DNA of 64,000 nucleotides from Coptis chinensis (GCA_015680905.1 JADFTS010000086.1:1-64000), one strand, 5' to 3'; positions 46,401 through 58,142 are shown, counted from the first letter of the stretch. Notes: generated by a model not told the origin, from the sequence alone. Numbers and translations: made by a program.

Positions 46401-48716
46401 GATATCCATCTGTTGAAAGGATGAGTTTCCATCTTGAGAATGATCAAAATATTATATTTCATGATAATGAAGATACCTTTGAAATTGTTGAAAAAGACAA
46501 ATCAAAGAGGACTATGTTCACAGAGTGGATGCACACTAATCAAGTTAATGAGAAAGGAAGACATTTGACGTATGTTGACTTTACATTATTATTTGTGTGG
46601 CACAAAGATGATAAGGTTTGTACAAAACTGTTTTTTAGCTTCTAAAATAGTTTTTTTATATTTGAACTATATTTTAAGCCTGATTTATTACAATATGTTA
46701 CTTTCTACAGGTCTGGACAAAAAGATAATAGAGACTAAAAATTGGTAGAATATACTATGCACATCCAACACAAGGTGAAAGATTTTACATGCGTATGCTT
46801 CTAAATATAGTCAAGGGGTGCCAAAAGTTTTGAAGACAATAGAACAGTGAATGGCATAACTCATCCAGATTACAAATCAGCATGTAGTGCACTAGGCCTA
46901 CTACAAGATGATGGTGAATGGCATAAAGCAATTCAAGATGCGAAAAAGTGGTCTAATAGTAATTCATTGCGACAATTGTTTGTGATGCTTCTATTATTCT
47001 GTGAGGTATCAAATTCGGTTGAATTGTGAAATAAAAATTGGGAGCTACTTTCAGACGATATACTTGGATTACAGCAAGTAAAGCAAGGTAATGATAACCT
47101 AACCTTATCTCAAGAAGAGCTGAAAAAATTTACACTTCGTGAAGTTGAGATTCTAATGAATGAAAACGGCCGAACTCTAAAAGAATTTAGTTTTGATATT
47201 CCAAAACCAAATGCACTTGATAACAGACTGATACAAGAGGAGTTAAATTATGATTGTGCTATTCTCTCCACACAATTTGAGCAGCTTCATCTTGGATTGA
47301 ATGTTGAACGAGAGAAGTTTTTAATGTTGTCATGAATGCGCCTCAGAAAATACCGGAGGTCTTTACTTTGTATATGGAAGTGGTGGTACAGAAAGACTTA
47401 TCTATGGAATACACTAATTGCAAGGTCAAGGTCACAAAGGAAGATAGTACTTGCCGTGGCTTCATCAGTGTAGCAAAGACTTCTTTTACCAGTGGGACGG
47501 ACTGCTCACTCAAGGTTTAAAATTCCAATTGAACAAGATCACTTTAGCACTTGCAATATTAGTAGAAACACCCACTTGGCATATTTGATTCACAAAACTA
47601 ATCTAATCATATGGGATGAAGCACCAATGAGTAAAAAAAATGACTTTGAAGCTGTTGATGCCACTTTCAGAGACATAATGTCAGAGACTGATATAAGATT
47701 AAAGGACAAACCATTTGGAGGGAAAACAATGGTTTTTGGAGGTGACTTCAGACAAACATTGCCTGTTGTAGAGAAAGGATCAAGAGAAACAATTGTGTCT
47801 ACTTCAATTAACAGTTAAATTATTTATGGCCACTTCGTGATTTTTCGACTTACCATAAATATGTGTTTGCGTAACAAAGACTCTAGCAAATCAGATGCTG
47901 AATTCAACAAATGGATACTGGATATTGGTGATGGGAAACTTCCAAGTCGATCATTGTGTGAAGGAGAAGAACCTAGCTGGGTGAAAATCCCAAAAGACCT
48001 TATAATTCATTCAACAGGAGACGGTATAAATGAAATTGTGGAAACTATCTACACAGATTTTTCTAAAAAATATTCTGAAGCTTGGTACTTGAGAGATAGG
48101 TGCATTCTAACTCCTACAAATGAATTAGTTGACGAAATAAATTCATATGTTCTCTCTTCTGTTCCAGGCGAAACACATGAGTTCTTAAGTGCAGACACGT
48201 TATGTGTAGCAGATGCTGAGATTGGAAATCAACACATTTTGTATCCGACTGAATTCCTAAACACTTTACACCGGTGGCGGTATGGGCCAATCATTCTTTA
48301 CAACTAAAAGAAGGTGCTCCTATAATGCTTCTCAAAACATAAACCAAAGCAAGGGACTATGCAACGGAACAAGACTTATTATCACTACATTGTCAGATAT
48401 TGTGCTTGAAGCTATGATCATTACTGGAAGTAACATAGGAGATCGACACACCATCCCTCGAATTGTGATGAAGTCTGATAAAAAAAATGGCCTTTTGTAT
48501 TGCGACGTGTAAGATTACCCAATAAAGCTTTGTTATTGCATGACAATTAACAAAAGCTGACGGACGACGACCGACAAGTGTTGGAGTTTACCTAAGAAAT
48601 CAGGTATTCTCACACGGCCAACTATATGTGGTTGTTTCGCATGTAACTTCAAGTGAAGGACTGAAGATATTATTGGACAATAGAGACGGTGATTTGTACG
48701 AACATACAAAAACATA
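43436..48716 (+). pseudogene. Helitron Rep/helicase (RepHel) pseudogene
   Basis: The Helitron-like N domain starts after an acceptor at 44,017 (HNFGPPTRECSYCGVIVW; later GGPYAFRISGQNHHKIGSLL) and continues, after a frameshift near 44,650, with GLERINELHPKFMALQYP and LFPRGEDGYRPG. The next exon carries RYMVQTYQDAIAICRWAGPP and FITVTCNPNWDEI. The HUH nuclease motif is intact (GLPHAHILLF, 45,788-45,817), as is the tyrosine motif KYLFKYIAKG (46,211-46,240). A stop (46,112-46,114) breaks the frame between them. The PIF1-type helicase part keeps Walker B (LIIWDEAPM, about 47,600) and FGGDFRQTLPVV, but its Walker A reads YGSGGTERL, without the essential Gly-Lys-Thr. It ends with QLYVVVSHVTSSEGLKILLD at about 48,615-48,674. 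RepHel cuts, unwinds and transfers one strand in rolling-circle transposition. This copy cannot be functional. Confidence 0.85.
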
Positions 48717-50140
48717 GTCTATCCGTAGTATTCAACAATCTCCCATGACAAAGAGAAACAGTAAACAAGACAAACATAAAAGTTTTTTTCAAGATATATT
48801 TACAACTACGCATACATGGATATAAATGACAAAAATTTCTACATGCAGGTGCCTTCATGGATTTCGTGATCTAAGATGTTACCTATAGCATGCGGTCGTC
48901 AAGAATATATGAAGCACAGTTCTTATTTTATTTGTTTTAAATTAAACACAAGCATATCACCTATATTTTTTTTTCTATATTCTTTCATTCTTTTGCAATG
49001 TATATTTGACAGGTATATAAAACTTACATTTACTATAGGAAAGAAAATAGTACTGCTGCTCCCAAGTGCAAAATTATGCCCTGTTGGCAAATGACAATGA
49101 GTGATGCAAACTTCTTTGCTTACAACTAATTGTAACCGCAAATGTACCATACCGTGATCGCATTACACAAGAATTAATCTTCTTAGGCACATAAGCAAGC
49201 AGAGAGATAGGTTACCTATACAATGATGAAATTCATTAGCTACAAGACTTAATTACCATAATCAAGAAAGCAAGGCCTTGAAGTTCAAGAGTAGCCATGG
49301 ATGCACCAGCAAACTCTGAATCTCCAATATGTCCAACAAAAACTAAGCATCATATTCAGTATAGAGAAAATGATATAAGCTCCACAAAGTGACCATAGTT
49401 GTCTCAATTCCCAACCAACAAGTAGTGCCCACTATTCACAAGGTATATTCTCTTGATCAAGAAACTCCTCCGATGCCCATGCTGATTTTGTTAGAACCAT
49501 AGTAGTGATACTTACTTAGCTCTAAGTAAGTTCAATAAGGTAGCTACAGTCTAGAGAAACTCGATCAGCTCTTTCTATATTTTTCAATCGAAGAATCAAG
49601 AGTTTGAAGAATTCCACAACAACATCCAAATTCTTCTTACAACCATCTAAATGAAGTTTTAATTCATCCTATATCTTACCAATTGGAACTCAAAAAGCAA
49701 ATGAATCCATTTAATTGTATTACAACTTCTTTCTCTTCACTGCATGCCTTTGTAATGTAGTTAAATGCTTGGAAGATGTTGACAAGGGGTTTGATCCGCC
49801 CTCTCTTCCTTTCTTAATGAACTCTAAGAAGGATGGGATTGGAGGAAGCACTATGTCCTGGAAAGGAGATTCTGTTCCTTGGTCAATTTGACGAGCCGCT
49901 GAGCAAACAATGCTATGGGTTTCTTTGGACGAAGGCCTAAAGCCCAAATTCATAAATGCTGAGCAAACAATGCTATGGGCCTGGCTAAACAAAGAGTTTA
50001 CCTAAGACTATACACCGTATAAAACACTAAAGAGTCCCAGCCACCTAAATTTATTATTTGGATAAACCAAAAAAAAATAATCACCATCAATAACCCACGC
50101 CCAAAACTAAGGCTGGATTAAATTTATTATTTGGATAAAC
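48717..50140. other. Helitron spacer with unidentified minus-strand remnants
   Basis: On the minus strand, 49,720-49,992 is open (SPFQDIVLPPIPSFLEFIKK, basic C-terminus) and 49,555-49,660 reads ELKLHLDGCKKNLDVVVEFF in another frame. I do not recognise them. They could be a captured host gene fragment in reverse orientation. TGCTGAGCAAACAATGCTAT or a near copy occurs twice (49,896 and 49,958). Confidence 0.35.
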
Positions 50141-50149
50141 TAAAAAAGA

Positions 50150-50292
50150 GATCAACATCAATAACCCACGCCAAAAAATTAATAAACACAGACTTATGAT
50201 TAGATCCAATCCTATAACCAATAATGAAGTACACTAAAACAATAACTTTACACTGTATACAACACTCAAAGTAGTAGTTATAAATATATCTA
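50150..50292 (+). promoter_or_regulatory. Promoter-like module upstream of the RPA-like gene
   Basis: ATCAATAACCCACGCC, CACTAAAACAATAACTTTAC, AACACTCAAAGTAGTAG and GTTATAAATATAT occur in the same order as in the module at 41.57-41.71 kb. An extra partial copy (CATCAATAACCCACGCCC) lies at 50,084-50,101. Confidence 0.5.
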
Positions 50293-50539
50293 TCAATCTT
50301 CATAATCAAGCAAAGAAAACAAAAATCTCAACTCAATACAACACCTCGGCCTCCATCAAGGTAATATTCAATTCATATATATTATATATTTTTTAGACAA
50401 AAAAATTTATTGATTCAACTACATATGCAATGGTTATGTAAATGTGTATAGAATAATTTATTTATACCTTCACTATAACTGTTGACATGTTTCCAATATT
50501 CTAATCTTCTATACAATTTGTGACAAGATTACAAACATG

Positions 50540-50681
50540 ACAATTCAGTACCATATGTTCAACACCATCAACCGTTCAAAAACTACTTGGAAATTAAAAG
50601 TTAGGTCGTGCGAAAGTGGGATGATCTTTATCTAAAAACCTAGCTATCAAACACAGAGAAGTCCTTCTTATTGACGAACAG
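50540..50681 (+). pseudogene. Helitron RPA-like gene, first exon remnant
   Basis: It encodes TWKLKVRSCESG and, after a frameshift, REVLLIDEQ, then a good donor (CAG|GTATGT at 50,682). In RPA70-type OB folds the same place reads W-x-KVR ... VLVDE followed by G-x-x-IQA. The following exon, beyond the retrotransposon, does begin GNQIQA. The intron between them is the insertion site of the Tat element. Confidence 0.65.
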
Positions 50682-50722
50682 GTATGTGCTTAATTAGTAC
50701 TAGATTTACTATTTATTGTTTA

Positions 50723-51067
50723 TGTAGTGGCATGATACCGTCTGGAAATAGCATTGGGATTTGGGCCGGACTTAACATAACTCCACGGGGCATACCGCAC
50801 CAGATTGGGATGGCAAAGACGTGGTGGTGCTGTAACGAAACCCTACACATGGAGGGGAGGGGACCGCGAGATAGGAGACAGGTGGAGGGTTGAGATGAAA
50901 GGAGAGTGGATATAAAAGAGGAGAGAAGAGAAGAAAAAGGAGAGAGGAGAAGAGGGAGGCGGCCAAGAGTGAAAAAGAGAGAGAGGTCTTGAAAGGAAGA
51001 AGGAGGAGAGCAGTTGGTAAAGAGTAGTCTAAGGAAAGGGTTACCCTCACTATTTTGTGTTGTAACA
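50723..51067 (+). repeat. 5' LTR of the Tat element
   Basis: Its TATA box GGATATAAAAGAGG lies near 50,908. It is followed by TTTGGATACCGCCCCGAAG, where a primer-binding site is expected, although this sequence is not a standard tRNA complement I recognise. Confidence 0.93.
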
Positions 51068-51272
51068 TTTGGATACCGCCCCGAAGTGGGGACGACAAGA
51101 TAGAAATGGCACCAAAGAAAATATATTAAAATGGAGGCGGGGTAGGCCCCTGAAAGAAGAGAGGCATACGGAGCAAACGGCGGAGGCGGAAACTGGAAGA
51201 AGGAGGGGAGGGGGAGGAGGGAAGAGAGGAGGAGGAAGCGCGGCCGATGAGAGAAGAAATCGGGAGGTTTAA

Positions 51273-52556
51273 ATGGAGAGGAGGAAAATGAGGAGCTTGG
51301 AGGAGAGAAAAAAGAGAAGGGGAGGAAGAATCGGGGGGTTTGCTTGGGGTTGTTTAGTTGTTGAGAGAGGGCAAGAGGAAACGGAGGGAGAAAAGGCGGA
51401 GGGTGAGGAGCAAGGACCGACCTTGGTGGACAATCCGGTGACCGGATTAACAGTGGAGCAGGTCCAACAAATGATTAACAGCGATGAGAGGCTTAATCTT
51501 CAAAGTGCATTTAAGGCCCAAACGGCGCGCCGCCAGTGGTGGCGGGTTGAATCGCGAACCCTTGGGCGGACGCTGACCGGTATGGACGTCCGGTTTACCA
51601 AAACGCCTTCAACCACCGAGGTTCGAGAGGTATGATGGCACGGGGACCCGGCAGATCACATCCATCACTTCAGATACAGATGCCTCTCTAGTTTGGCAAG
51701 AGGCGAGGTAATGATGGTCTCGGGTGCATGATGTTCCCGCCAGCCTTAAGGGTGGGGCCTCCGACCGGTACTATCGATTACCCTCAAAGAGCATAACGAA
51801 TTTCCAAGAGCTAGAAATGGGCATTTGTGGACCATTTTATACATCGGAAGAGGAGGGTGGTAGACATCGCGCCCTATTCAATGTTAGACAAAGATCCACG
51901 GAATCGGTCGAGAGTTTTATGTCGCCTGAGGCCGAGACCTTGAAGGTGGAAAATCTGGACGAGAGAACGGGGTAATAAAGCATTCGAAGGGTGGGGGTGC
52001 GACCGAACAAATGGTCCATCAATCTGTGGCTAAGAACGAGATTGCGACCTTGCATGAATTGTACCCGCGGGTAGAAAAATACATCAGGTACGAAGATACC
52101 ATGCAGAAGGAATCGAAGAAGGGAGGCAAGACAGTATCAGCAGTGGAGAAAGAGGGGGAGCGCGGTAAGACTGGGGGAAAAGACCGGGGCAAAGAGAGAT
52201 ACCGCGGACAATCATCGAGGCCGGAAAGAGGGAGGGAAGTGGTTCGAAGAGAACAGAGAGAGAGGAAGCCATACCGCGAATTGGAGACCGTCCCGCTGAT
52301 GAGACCGTTGAGTGAGATATTGCCGTTGATAAAAAATGTGCAAGGATATGAAGGGCCGCGAACCACTCCGGCTGAAATGCCTAACAAGCCATATTGTGAC
52401 TATCACCAGGTGCACAATCACGAGACCAACGACTGTTATGCCTTAAAATGGTTAGTCCAGAGATTGGTGGAGAAAGGGATGCTGAGGGAATTTGTGGGTG
52501 AACCTCAAAATAGGGGCGGCGGCGGCGAATGTCCGGGCGAATCTGGGGAACTATAA
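51273..52556 (+). pseudogene. Tat element gag, broken
   Basis: Three frames together cover gag: 51,273-51,635 (LTVEQVQQMINSDERL), 51,724-51,975 (capsid part: PASLKGGASDRYYRLPSKSI, FQELEMG, ALFNVRQRSTESVESFM) and 52,011-52,556 (ATLHELYPRVEKYIRYED, Lys/Arg/Glu-rich linker, then KPYCDYHQVHNHETNDCYAL). The last contains a Cys-x2-His-x4-His-x4-Cys knuckle-like motif. Gag forms the virus-like particle that packages element RNA. Frameshifts near 51.64 and 51.98 kb break it. Confidence 0.8.
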
Positions 52557-52599
52557 ATGTTATTTTCAGCGGGGAAGCACTGAGCCATAATGCCCACCG

Positions 52600-53210
52600 A
52601 GACAAGGTCAGAAGGACCGCGAGTATCCAGCAGGTCAATGAGGCACACCGAGGACAGAGATACAGAGAGGAGACAATGGAAGAGACAATTATATTCTCCA
52701 AGGCGGACCTCCGAAGACGGACACCGCATGAGGATGTGTTGGTTATTACAAAGATGGCGATGGGTAATTATGTGGTCAAAAGGGTGTTGGTAGACCGGGC
52801 GGCGGTGGATTTGCTTTGCTTCGGGGGGCCTTAGAGGAGATGAGAATCGACCGGCAACCGAGACCTCCGCGGACAAGCTTGTAATGGATTCAATGGGGCG
52901 TCATCGAACTATGGGGGAACTCTTGCCGCCAGCGAATCACGCGGGGCGCGGCGGTTGTTCTCAAGGTTTATGGTGGTCGATTCCAGCTCCCAGTACAACG
53001 CAATCCTGGGAAGGAGATGGATACATGAGATGAGGGCAGTGCAGTGTCGTCGACGTACTATCAAGTTATCCGATTCCCTACCCCCAAATGGCACCTATGA
53101 GGTCCGCGGAGATCAGGTGGCATCCAAAAATAGTCACCAGAATACAATCAAAAGGATGTCTCGCAAACCAGAGGATGAACCGGCGAGCTCCAGGAAGAGG
53201 GCCGCGTAGC
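52600..53210 (+). pseudogene. Tat element aspartic protease region, active site lost
   Basis: The expected Asp-Thr-Gly active site is replaced: the frame reads GNYVVKRVLVDRAAVDLLCF (about 52,769-52,828), where VLVDTGSAVDIL is usual. A later segment in another frame (RFMVVDSSSQYNAILGRRWI, about 52,960-53,019) matches the C-terminal part of the retropepsin fold. The element therefore could not process its own polyprotein. Confidence 0.7.
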
Positions 53211-53559
53211 AATTACAGTGTGGGGCCGTGGAAGAGGGGGAGCAAGCCGCGGTGCCCCCAAAACTTTGATGAGATAGAGACGGTAAACACGGGGGGGGGT
53301 GGAAGAGAAGTTCACGCCGATAGGGCGGGTTTAGCAGAGGGAATGGAGGGAGAAACCGATACAATGTTTGGTGAGAAACAAAGATGTCTTTTGCGTGGGG
53401 ATAGAGGATATCACCGGTTTTAGATCCGGGATCGCTTTGTCACCGCCGCACATGAGGGAGGACGAAGCCCGGTGAGAGACGAAGATGAGGGTGTGAGACC
53501 CCAAATACGCCGGAAGGAACTGGTAGAAGAAGTTGTCGATTGAAGAATGCGGGTATTAT

Positions 53560-54830
53560 AAGGGACGGCATTCACGGAATGGTTGTCCAACATAGTCGCG
53601 GTCCCAAAGAAGAATGGCAAGGTCAGGATGTGTGTTGACTTCACAGATGTGAATTTGGAGTGCCCAAAGGACAGTTATCCGATGCCGCGAGTTGACGAAA
53701 TGGGTAGACAGACGGAGACGGTTCGGGTTCGGTGTTCTCATTTATGGACGATCGATGGGGTACAACCAGGTGGCGATGTATGGTCCGGACGGAGAAGAAG
53801 TGCCTCGCCGTAGTGGAAGGAGGCACCCATCGCTACACGAATGCCGTTTGGGTTGAAAAATGCAGGGCCACGCCCAGCCACCGGCGGAGAAGATGTTCGA
53901 GGGCAAAATTCGCAAAGGCATTGAGGTATACATCGATGATATGGTGGAAAAGAGCATGACAGAGGAGGAACATTCGGAGGGGTTGGAGGAGACGTTCCGA
54001 ATATTGCGGACCCACAATTTGAAGCTCAACCCCGAGAAGTGTACATTTGGAGTGACCACAGGGAAGTTTCTAGGGTACATTGTGACGCGGCGAGGGATAG
54101 AGGCGAACCCAGAGCAGATTAGGTCCTTGGTAGAGATGCCCCTCGCCCTTGATCGAAAAAGAGGTGCAGCGGTTGGCTGGAAGAGTCGCAGCTCTCAATA
54201 GATTCATATCGAAGTCGTCAGACAAATGCAGGCCGCTGTACCGACTGTTGAGGAACTCCGCGGATTTCTCATGGACAGCAGAGTGTGAGCAGGCATTCCA
54301 GGGGCTCAAAAGGTATTTGGGGGAGGTCCCATTGTTGTCGCGACCGGAAGAGGGAGAGAAATTGTATCTGTATCTCGGGGTCACAGATTACGCAGTCAGC
54401 TCAGTCCTTGTTCGAGTAGTGGATAAGATAGAAAGACCGGTGTACTTTCAGAGCAAGACGATGTTGGATGCGGAAACCCGGTATAGTCGCGTGGAGAAAT
54501 ACGCCCTCGCCTTGATATTTTCGGCCCTGAAACTAAAGCCCTACTTCGAAGCACACTCAGTGATCGTGGTCACGAACTTGCCCCTTAAGCAGGCTCTGAG
54601 GGCAGAGAAATCAGGGAGAATGTTGAAATGGGCTGTGATGCTGAGTGCATATGAGATCCAGTATCAAGTGAGGACCGCGGAGAAAGCTCAGGCCCTGGCC
54701 GAGTTCTTGGCGGAGTTCCCCGCAGAGGACCCTACTTGGGGGGAGGAGATGGTGTTGGAAAATGAGGGAGAAAAGGAACCGGATAGCGCGGACCCATGGG
54801 ACGAGGGTAACGGTTGGAGAGTGTTTGCCG
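53560..54830 (+). pseudogene. Tat element reverse transcriptase and first RNase H
   Basis: The RT N-terminal block SNIVAVPKKNGKVRMCVDF is at 53,586-53,642, then DSYPMPRVDEM. The catalytic YIDDMV is at 53,929-53,946, and KCTFGVTTGKFLGYIVTRRG follows. After a frameshift near 54,140 the connection/RNase H part runs from AGRVAALNRFISKSSDKCRP through YLYLGVTDYAVSSVLV, FQSKTMLDAETRYS and EKYALALIFSALKLKPYF to QALAEFLAEFP. The block between DEM and YIDD is frame-broken. Confidence 0.85.
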
Positions 54831-55290
54831 ACGGGTCGCCACAGATGCAGGCAGTGGAATAGGAGTAGTATTGGTTACACCAGACAATAACAGGCTAGAG
54901 CTGACAATGAGATTGGGGTTCGCGGCATCCAATAACGAGGCAGAATATGAGGCGGTAATCGCAGTACATGGGAATGGCGAGGACTTGGGGTGAAGGAACT
55001 CACTGTGTACTCCGATTCCAATTTGGTGGTGTGTCAGGCGAATGGTGGATTCGCGGCACGGTGTCCCAGGATGGCGAGATACTTGGAGGTCCTACGGGGT
55101 CGGGCGTCGAAGTTCTCGGCGGTCCGGTTTGTACATTTGAACCGTGGAGAGAACTGTCCGCCGATGCCCCGCATATGTGGCGCAGCAGCCATGCCGGATC
55201 GGAAGGAAGGACTATAGAGGTGAGAAGACCGGGATGCACCGAGAACCCGCGAGGAACCAGTGGAGGTCATGAACACCGCTGAAGCCGGCG
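54815..55290 (+). pseudogene. Tat element second (archaeal-type) RNase H
   Basis: It begins VFADGSP (54,823-54,843) and shifts frame to GVVLVTPDNNRLELTMRLGF-like sequence and SNNEAEYEAVIA, then KELTVYSDSNLVVCQANGGF and RFVHLNRGENCPPMP. The ADGS, NNEAEYEA and DSNLVV blocks carry the Asp/Glu/Asp catalytic positions of RNase H. A second RNase H after the retroviral one is a known trait of the Tat group. Confidence 0.8.
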
Positions 55291-55399
55291 AGGTGGATGT
55301 TGCCCATCAAGCGGTTTTTGAGGAAGGGAGAATGTTGGTCCCTGGAGAGAGAAGGTTGGAAATCGCATACCGGAGATACACCTTAGTGGGGAGAGTTAT

Positions 55400-56515
55400 A
55401 TCGGAGGAATTTCAAAAGGACCTTTGTTGAAATGTTTGGGGCCGGACTGGCTCGGGAGGTGCTCGATGAGTTACACGAAGGGATTGCGGGGAGCCACTCG
55501 GCGGCGACGACAAGATAACCGCTTACGACGCTAGGGGGTTACTTCGGCCTCACATGAAGAGACGGTGGAATTCTCCAAAAAATCGCGAGAAGTGTCGAGA
55601 TTTTCTCGTTGATATGGGTCCCAGCCGAGCCGGCCGCCGCGGTGTGTCTAGCCCATGGCCATTCGCGATGTGGGCCCTCGACATAGTGGGACCGCCCCAT
55701 GGCCCGCGGCAAAGAGGAGGTTCTTATTGGTCGCGATCGACATTTTACAAAGTGGATTGAAGCCACAGCGCTGCAGCAAGTGAAGGAGGTGCATGTGATC
55801 AAATTCTTGTGGGAGAACATCATTTGCCGTTTTGGGTTGCCCTATGTGATAATCGCGGATAATGGAACCCAGTTCACTGGTTCAAAGGTTAGGGGTTTCC
55901 TGCAAATGTATCACATCAAACAGGGATTCTCAGCCCCGTATAACCCCGAAGGAAACGGGCAGGCGGAGTCCTCTAACAAAACCATACTCAACAATCTCAA
56001 GAGGAAATTGGAGGGCAAGAAAGGAACCTGGCCGAATTTAACTAAGTCGAGTACTTTGGGCCTATCGGACAACCCCGCGAACGTCCACAGATGAGACCCC
56101 TTTCGCATTGGCATATGGAGTAGAGGCCGTGATACCAACCGAGATGGTGGCGGCGACCACTAGGACCGTTGCTGTGGAAGATAAGTCAAATTGGGGCATT
56201 TTGGCTAGAGACCTGAACTTGGCGGAGGAAAGGAGAGACACAGCGCGCATCAAATTGGAGGAATATCACCGCCGCCTGCAGAGGCAGTACGGTAAAAAGC
56301 TGAGAGTGAGGAGATTCGCGGTGGGAGACAAGGTGCTTCGGAGAGTGACTCCCAGCACCAAAAAATCCAGTGAGGGGAAGTTGGGCCCGGCATGGGAGGG
56401 GCCCTACGTGGTGGTCGGGATAGGGGGAACCGGCACCTACAGGTTACAAACTTTGGAGGGAACAGCGGTGGATAAGCCGTGGAATGTAAGGTTGTTGAAA
56501 ATCTTTCATGAGTAA
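55400..56515 (+). pseudogene. Tat element integrase
   Basis: Near 55,430-55,515 lies the zinc-binding part (LAREVLDELHEGIAGSHS). The core continues WALDIVGPPHG (about 55,671), RHFTKWIEATALQQVKEVHV, FGLPYVIIADNGTQFTGSKV and SAPYNPEGNGQAESSNKTI. The aspartate of ADNG and the glutamate of QAES are separated by exactly 35 residues, as in DD35E integrases. The C-terminal part (56,108-56,515) is open to a stop (VGDKVLRRV, GPYVVVGIGGTGTYRLQTLE, WNVRLLKIFHE). Frame changes near 55,690 and 56,090 break the reading frame. Confidence 0.85.
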
Positions 56516-57098
56516 ATGTAGTGAGAGAGACTGAAAACTGCATGAGCTATCTGTACATATATAAAACCGTAGCACTTTTGGGGTGAACTATTATTGTTTG
56601 AGTTTTGAGTTTTCATTACCCCTCAGAGTGAAGGGAAGGGGGGGGATGAGCCCCCCAAGGACGAGAGGTCCAAACCTTAGAGGGGCAAAAAGGAGTTGCC
56701 CCCCTAAGGTAAAGTCTCTCAGGGCCGGGGTGAGACGAGTCACCGCGATCCCCTGGAAGATTGGGGCGGCGGAAGCAAAGAGGCTTCCGCATGCCGCGGG
56801 CAGAGTGCCTGCCAGAGGTGGAGAGAGCAGCGGAGCTCCAATCAGGACGTGGGGCAGGCAAGTCAAACATCCCCAACTGACGGGGAGGGATGCGCTAACG
56901 GAGGCCAGTTTTTACTAGGACAAATACACACACAAAGAGCAAAAACATGCAAGGAGCAGAAACAATTAGATAAAAAGGAGCAAAACATAATATGTGCATC
57001 CCAACTGGTGGGAGGGAAAGTACAGTAACCAGTAGCGGAAAGAATATGACAACACATAGCATTAAAAGACGCCTAGCCAGGGCACAAACAGGCTATAT
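56516..57098. other. Tat element 3' untranslated spacer
   Basis: There is no sense coding region. It contains a purine-rich segment near 56,630-56,660 (GGGAAGGGGGGGGATGAG) that could serve as an internal polypurine tract. Confidence 0.45.
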
Positions 57099-58142
57099 TC
57101 AAGGCGCAGTACTTTCCAGAACCACCGAATCGGCGGCTTCTTCTATGATTAGATCCGCTGCCATGTCTATAGCCTCGGCTACCCGTTCAGCGGCGTCCCT
57201 CCCTTCAGAAGCCGAGTCCTGCACTGGCACAACGACCTCAGATAGCGGAGCAGTGGTGGGAGCTTCCGGAAGAAGGCGGCCTTCCTTGGTGAGACGGTCA
57301 ATCTCCTCCCTGACCTTCTTGGCCACCCTCTTCTCGGCCTGGGCCCGGTAGATATCCCGGAGCTCGTCCATGTCGGCCTCATGCTGCGCGTGGAGTGCCG
57401 CCAGAGCTTCTTGGTGCTTCAGAGAAAGGGAGTCCAGAGCAGCAGCGTGCTTCTCTTGAAGGGACTCGCGCTGGAGGGCGGCCGCGTTCATATACGCCAA
57501 GTGGGCGGCCTCTGCGGTCCTCAGCTCGTCTTGGGCCCGGAGCTTGTCCAGGTCCGCGGCCGAGTTCTTCTCTGCTAGGTCGGCCACCTCCTTGTCAAGT
57601 TCATCGATCCGCGCCCTGGCACCAAACAGGCCGCGGATCATGAAGGATATATCCAAACTCATCTGAAAAAGGGAACAAAAGTCAGAACACTCAAAGAGAT
57701 AGAAGAAAGAGATCAAATGCAAAGAAAGTAGTACCTTCTCCCAGCCGGTGTAGAAGGAAGTCCGGTGGGACTCAAAGGAGCCACCTTCGGCGTATGCCAT
57801 ATCTGCGGGGAGGTGAGACCCGTAGAACAGGGAAGAAGCCACGGCAGGGTTCTTCAAAGCAGAATCCTTGACCGTCAAGGTGCGGTTCCGGAGCTTGAAG
57901 GAAGGGCAAAATGGAGGAATGGGCTCGTCGGCCTCCTTGTCGGTGCGGGATGCCACCTCCTTCCCGGGACGCTGTTCCACCTGAGAAGGCGCGGTAGGTG
58001 GGATCGCGGCCTTAGATGGAGGGCCTTCTCCAGTTTCGTTGGTCGGAGGGCGTGGCGGTTTTGAGGCTGGGGGAGGAGATGGAGGAACAATGGTGGATTG
58101 GGGGGCAGCGGCTACAACGTCCTCATCCGAAGTCGATATCAA
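57099..58142 (-). CDS. Antisense accessory frame of the Tat element, coiled-coil part
   Basis: A 347-codon minus-strand frame is open between integrase and the 3' LTR. It has a Pro/Ser-rich N-terminus (PPSPPPASKPPRPP), a conserved-looking middle (FKLRNRTLTVKDSALKNPAV, YAEGGSFESHRTSFYTGWEK), then an Ala/Glu/Leu-rich heptad region (EKHAAALDSLSLKHQEALAA). An intron is likely at about 57,733-57,663: GAGAAG|GTACTA and TTTTCAG|ATGAGT, which would remove a phenylalanine-rich, non-conserved stretch and join GWEK to MSLDISFM. Antisense frames at this place are known in Tat elements; their function is unknown. It is probably the continuation of the frame at 58,232-59,302. Confidence 0.6.
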   Translation of the reverse strand: MISTSDEDVVAAAPQSTIVPPSPPPASKPPRPPTNETGEGPPSKAAIPPTAPSQVEQRPGKEVASRTDKEADEPIPPFCPSFKLRNRTLTVKDSALKNPAVASSLFYGSHLPADMAYAEGGSFESHRTSFYTGWEKVLLSLHLISFFYLFECSDFCSLFQMSLDISFMIRGLFGARARIDELDKEVADLAEKNSAADLDKLRAQDELRTAEAAHLAYMNAAALQRESLQEKHAAALDSLSLKHQEALAALHAQHEADMDELRDIYRAQAEKRVAKKVREEIDRLTKEGRLLPEAPTTAPLSEVVVPVQDSASEGRDAAERVAEAIDMAADLIIEEAADSVVLESTAP

